Shown one piece after another: positions 59,701 to 64,000 of a stretch of DNA of 64,000 bases (position 1 is the first letter of the stretch; each line of letters opens with the position of its first letter). Location of the stretch: positions 310,001-374,000 of the forward strand of contig JASJOG010000175.1 of the NCBI GenBank assembly GCA_030142905.1, written 5' to 3'. Source of the stretch: Heliopora coerulea. Its lineage: Eukaryota; Cnidaria; Anthozoa; Scleralcyonacea; Helioporidae. The notes under the pieces were generated by a model, which saw nothing but the letters and a program-made list of their open reading frames with translations, made no database searches and was not told the origin of the DNA. Position numbers and translations under genes: made by a program.

Positions 59701-62700
59701 ACTTGACTGGCTTGACGAAGTGTAAGTAGTTGGTATCGATACAGTACTTGAAATTGGTAAACTACTTGAAGGTGAAGAGTAAATGCTGGTTGTGGGTAAG
59801 ACAAGGCTGGTTGGTGAGGATAAAGTTGAGGTAGTGATTGATGGTGTGTAGACACTTGTTGTCGGTGTTGAACTTTCGATGGAGCTTGAACTGCTACTCG
59901 AGGCAGAGGAGGATACGTATGTAGATGAAGTGTAACTTGACTGGCTTGACGAAGTGTAGGTAGTTGGTATCGATACAGTACTTGAAATTGGTAAACTACT
60001 TGAAGGTGAAGAGTAAATGCTGGTTGTGGGTAAGACAAGGCTGGTTGGTGAGGATAAAGTTGAGGTAGTGATTGATGGTGTGTAGACACTTGTTGTCGGT
60101 GTTGAACTTTCGATGGAGCTTGAACTGCTACTCGAGGCAGAGGAGGATACGTATGTAGATGAAATGTAACTTGACTGGCTTGACGAAGTGTAGGTAGTTG
60201 GTATCGATACAGTACTTGAAATATGTAAACTACTTGAAGGTGAAGAGTAAATGCTGGTTGTGGGTAAGACAAGGCTGGTTGGTGAGGATAAAGTTGAGGT
60301 AGTGATTGATGGTGTGTAGACACTTGTTGTCGGTGTTGAACTTTCGATGGAGCTTGAACTGCTACTCGAGGCAGAGGAGGATACGTATGTAGATGAAGTG
60401 TAACTTGACTGGCTTGACGAAGTGTAGGTAGTTGGTATCGATACAGTACTTGAAATTGGTAAACTACTTGAAGGTGAAGAGTAAATGCTGGTTGTTGGTA
60501 AGACAAGGCTGGTTGGTGAGGATAAAGTTGAGGTAGTGATTGATGGTGTGTAGACACTTGTTGTCGGTGTTGAACTTTCGATGGAGCTTGAACTGCTACT
60601 AGAGACAGATGAGGATACGTACGTAGATAGAGTGTACTTGCTGGTTATTGGTAGGGAGCTTGCTGTTGAACTTAGAACACTTGACTGGGTTGACGAAACC
60701 TGGGTAGTTGGTATGGAGACTGGGCTTGATTTTGCTACACTACTCGAAGATGAAGAGTAAATTGTGGTTGTGGGTGGGAGTGAGCTGGTTGCTGGAGGAG
60801 GAGACGGTCTCACAATGGTACGTGTTGTTGTAGTGATAGAGCTTTTTGAAACGGTCGATGGTGTTGAAGATAAGGTTACTACTCCAGAGGTGAGAATTTG
60901 TAGGGGTGCCGAGATGGTTGATGTAGTTGTAACTGGTGAAGTTATTGCGGAACTAGGAGAAGGAGGTGTACTTGACGAAACCTGGGTAGTCGGTATTGAG
61001 ACAGAACGTGATGACGCTACAGAAGTTGAAGGTGAAGAGTAAATGCTGGTTGTGGGTAAGACAAGGCTGGTTGGTGAGGATAAAGTTGAGCTAGTGATTG
61101 ATGGTGTGTAGACACTTGTTGTCGGTGTTGAACTTTCGATGGAGCTTGAACTGCTACTCGAGACAGAGGAGGATACGTATGTTGATGAAGTGTAACTTGA
61201 CTGGCTTGACGAAGTGTAGGTAGTTGGTATCGATACAGTACTTGAAATCGGTAAACTACTTGAAGGTGAAGAGTAAATGCTGGTTGTGGGTAAGACAAGG
61301 CTGGTTGGTGAGGATAAAGTTGAGTTAGTGATTGATGGTGTGTAGACACTTGTTGTCGGCGTTGAACTTTCGATGGAGCTTGAACTGCTACTCGAGGAAG
61401 AGGAGGATACGTATGTAGATGAAGTGTAACTTGACTGGCTTGACGAAGTGTAAGTAGTTGGTATCGATACAGTACTTGAAATTGGTAAACTACTTGAAGG
61501 TGAAGAGTAAATGCTGGTTGTGGGTAAGACAAGGCTGGTTGGTGAGGATAAAGTTGAGGTAGTGATTGATGGTGTGTAGACACTTGTTGTCGGTGTTGAA
61601 CTTTCGATGGAGCTTGAACTGCTACTCGAGGCAGAGGAGGATACGTATGTAGATGAAGTGTAACTTGACTGGCTTGACGAAGTGTAAGTAGTTGGTATCG
61701 ATACAGTACTTGAAATTGGTAAACTACTTGAAGGTGAAGAGTAAATGCTGGTTGTGGGTAAGACAAGGCTGGTTGGTGAGGATAAAGTTGAGGTAGTGAT
61801 TGATGGTGTGTAGACACTTGTTGTCGGTGTTGAACTTTCGATGGAGCTTGAACTGCTACTCGAGGCAGAGGAGGATACGTATGTAGATGAAGTGTAACTT
61901 GACTGGCTTGACGAAGTGTAGGTAGTTGGTATCGATACAGTACTTGAAATTGGTAAACTACTTGAAGGTGAAGAGTAAATGCTGGTTGTGGGTAAGACAA
62001 GGCTGGTTGGTGAGGATAAAGTTGAGGTAGTGATTGATGGTGTGTAGACACTTGTTGTCGGTGTTGAACTTTCGATGGAGCTTGAACTGCTACTCGAGGC
62101 AGAGGAGGATACGTATGTAGATGAAGTGTAACTTGACTGGCTTGACGAAGTGTAGGTAGTTGGTATCGATACAGTACTTGAAATATGTAAACTACTTGAA
62201 GGTGAAGAGTAAATGCTGGTTGTGGGTAAGACAAGGCTGGTTGGTGAGGATAAAGTTGAGGTAGTGATTGATGGTGTGTAGACACTTGTTGTCGGTGTTG
62301 AACTTTCGATGGAGCTTGAACTGCTACTCGAGGCAGAGGAGGATACGTATGTAGATGAAGTGTAACTTGACTGGCTTGACGAAGTGTAGGTAGTTGGTAT
62401 CGATACAGTACTTGAAATCGGTAAACTACTTGAAGGTGAAGAGTAAATGCTGGTTGTTGGTAAGACAAGGCTGGTTGGTGAGGATAAAGTTGAGGTAGTG
62501 ATTGATGGTGTGTAGACACTTGTTGTCGGTGTTGAACTTTCGATGGAGCTTGAACTGCTACTAGAGACAGATGAGGATACGTACGTAGATAGAGTGTACT
62601 TACTGGTTATTGGTAGGGAGCTTGCTGTTGAACTTAGAACACTTGACTGGGTTGACGAAACCTGGGTAGTTGGTATGGAGACTGGGCTTGATTTTGCTAC

Positions 62701-64000
62701 ACTACTCGAAGATGAAGAGTAAATTGTGGTTGTGGGTGGGAGTGAGCTGGTTGCTGGAGGAGGAGACGGTCTCACAATGGTACGTGTTGTTGTAGTGATA
62801 GAGCTTTTTGAAACGGTCGATGGTGTTGAAGATAAGGTTACTACTCCAGAGGTGAGAATTTGTAGGGGTGCCGAGATGGTTGATGTAGTTGTAACTGGTG
62901 AAGTTATTGCGGAACTAGGAGAAGGAGGTGTACTTGACGAAACCTGGGTAGTCGGTATTGAGACAGAACGTGATGACGCTACAGAAGTTGAAGGTGAAGA
63001 GTAAATGCTGGTTGTGGGTAAGACAAGGCTGGTTGGTGAGGATAAAGTTGAGGTAGTGATTGATGGTGTGTAGACACTTGTTGTCGGCGTTGAACTTTCG
63101 ATGGAGCTTGAACTGCTACTCGAGGAAGAGGAGGATACGTATGTAGATGAAGTGTAACTTGACTGGCTTGACGAAGTGTAAGTAGTTGGTATCGATACAG
63201 TACTTGAAATTGGTAAACTACTTGAAGGTGAAGAGTAAATGCTGGTTGTGGGTAAGACAAGGCTGGTTGGTGAGGATAAAGTTGAGCTAGTGATTGATGG
63301 TGTGTAGACACTTGTTGTCGGTGTTGAACTTTCGATGGAGCTTGAACTGCTACTCGAGGCAGAGGAGGATACGTATGTAGATGAAGTGTAACTTGACTGG
63401 CTTGACGAAGTGTAGGTAGTTGGTATCGATACAGTACTTGAAATTGGTAAACTACTTGAAGGTGAAGAGTAAATGCTGGTTGTGGGTAAGACAAGGCTGG
63501 TTGGTGAGGATAAAGTTGAGGTAGTGATTGATGGTGTGTAGACACTTGTTGTCGGTGTTGAACTTTCGATGGAGCTTGAACTGCTACTCGAGGCAGAGGA
63601 GGATACGTATGTAGATGAAGTGTAACTTGACTGGCTTGACGAAGTGTAGGTAGTTGGTATCGATACAGTACTTGAAATATGTAAACTACTTGAAGCTGAA
63701 GAGTAAATGCTGGTTGTGGGTAAGACAAGGCTGGTTGGTGAGGATAATGTTGAGGTAGTGATTGATGGTGTGTAGACACTTGTTGTCGGTGTTGAACTTT
63801 CGATGGAGCTTGAACTGCTACTCGAGGCAGAGGAGGATACGTATGTAGATGAAGTGTAACTTGACTGGCTTGACGAAGTGTAGGTAGTTGGTATCGATAC
63901 AGTACTTGAAATTGGTAAACTACTTGAAGGTGAAGAGTAAATGCTGGTTGTTGGTAAGACAAGGCTGGTTGGTGAGGATAAAGTTGAGGTAGTGATTGAT
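50781..64000 (-). CDS. giant secreted mucin-like protein with C-terminal cystine knot, 5' incomplete
   Basis: Exons high to low: beyond 64000 to 53238, 52780-52731, 52605-52477, 51833-51788, 51073-50781 (TAG), phases agreeing. The first is one open exon of more than 10.7 kb that encodes almost only Ser, Thr, Pro, Val, Ile and Tyr in tandem repeats, the expected substrate for dense O-glycosylation. The next exons are Cys-rich (ICPSCFYKGNYYP; DGPCKTMSCKKVPNACFP; EQCEPCAQ; SDVCCPAC), as in VWC-type segments of mucins. The last exon carries a CTCK domain: NCTSSIAVRTRGCSGLC, SSQCSCCRPG, CDDP and final EACECQV. In gel-forming mucins and VWF this knot forms disulphide dimers. VWD domains and a signal peptide, if present, would be right of the window. 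A role in surface mucus is inferred. Copy number of the repeats may be misassembled. Confidence 0.88.
54273..64000 (-). repeat. two-level tandem repeat of the mucin exon (234-bp unit, longer linker module)
   Basis: The basic unit is 234 bp (78 residues), containing SSPTSLVLPTTSIYSSPSSS, STVSIPTTYTSSSQSSYTSS and SIESSTPTTSVYTPS. Successive copies start 234 bp apart (55296, 55530, 55764, 55998). Runs of units are separated by a linker module containing ISAPLQILTSGVVTLSS and IVRPSPPPATSSLPPTTTIY. Its conserved core occurs six times, at 55022-55300, 56282-56560, 57542-57820, 59270-59548, 60764-61042 and 62726-63004. The spacings are 1260, 1260, 1728, 1494 and 1962 bp, each exactly 324 + n x 234 with n = 4, 4, 6, 5, 7. 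The array continues past the right edge; copies left of 54273 are diverged. Confidence 0.93.

Noticed and set aside
55022..63004. Six identical 92-codon plus-strand frames across the mucin array
   Set aside because: They lie antisense to the mucin linker module and recur only because the module does. They have no start context, domain or splice support.
54144..63962. Long minus-strand frames rich in His, Gln and Leu in the mucin array
   Set aside because: They are the second frame of the 234-bp repeat. The Ser/Thr frame continues unbroken and joins the Cys-rich exons in phase; these do not.

Overview
The window is eukaryotic DNA from an animal. Its genes are interrupted by many GT-AG introns, AATAAA signals follow several stop codons, and the spacers hold SINE, LINE and foldback repeats. 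The gene set (EML, MAX, a BANP-like BEN protein, a guanylate-binding-type GTPase, a mucin with a C-terminal cystine knot, NmrA-like oxidoreductases) and the AT-rich introns suggest a cnidarian, probably an anthozoan such as a stony coral. That placement is inference; no marker gene fixes the species. The exon models come from reading splice sites by eye. For MAX, EML, the BANP-like gene, the GBP-like gene and the membrane-protein gene, the exon lengths sum to a whole number of codons from ATG to stop with matching intron phases.

Layout, left to right. 1-35 (-): first codons of an NmrA-like paralogue whose body lies outside the window. 970-1365 (-): 3' end of a LINE. 2530-9639 (+): ankyrin-repeat gene with an IQ-like motif, 5' end not found. 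9905-10792 (-): intronless NmrA-like gene, convergent with it. 10793-13820: spacer rich in foldback elements and one minisatellite. 13953-25959 (-): complete 23-exon EML gene. 27627-31658 (+): complete six-exon MAX gene, divergent from EML. 34018-35206 (-): two-exon multi-pass membrane protein, possibly DUF1772. 35446-39755 (+): complete four-exon GBP-like large GTPase, 239 bp head-to-head with the previous gene. 41134-42524 (+): broken tandem copy of that GTPase. 43079-49693 (-): complete seven-exon BANP-like gene. 50781-64000 (-): 3' part of a giant mucin-like gene whose Ser/Thr-rich exon exceeds 10.7 kb and runs off the right edge.

The genes do not form one pathway. EML is a microtubule protein, MAX and the BANP-like protein are nuclear DNA-binding proteins, the GTPase resembles interferon-induced immune GTPases, and the mucin is a secreted, probably heavily glycosylated protein. 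The most notable signals are IRF-type GAAANN repeats in intron 1 of the GTPase gene and in its broken copy, a duplicated C-terminal motif in that GTPase, a two-level tandem repeat in the mucin whose spacing follows 324 + n x 234 bp, a probable GC-AG intron in EML, and several foldback elements, two of which share a core sequence.
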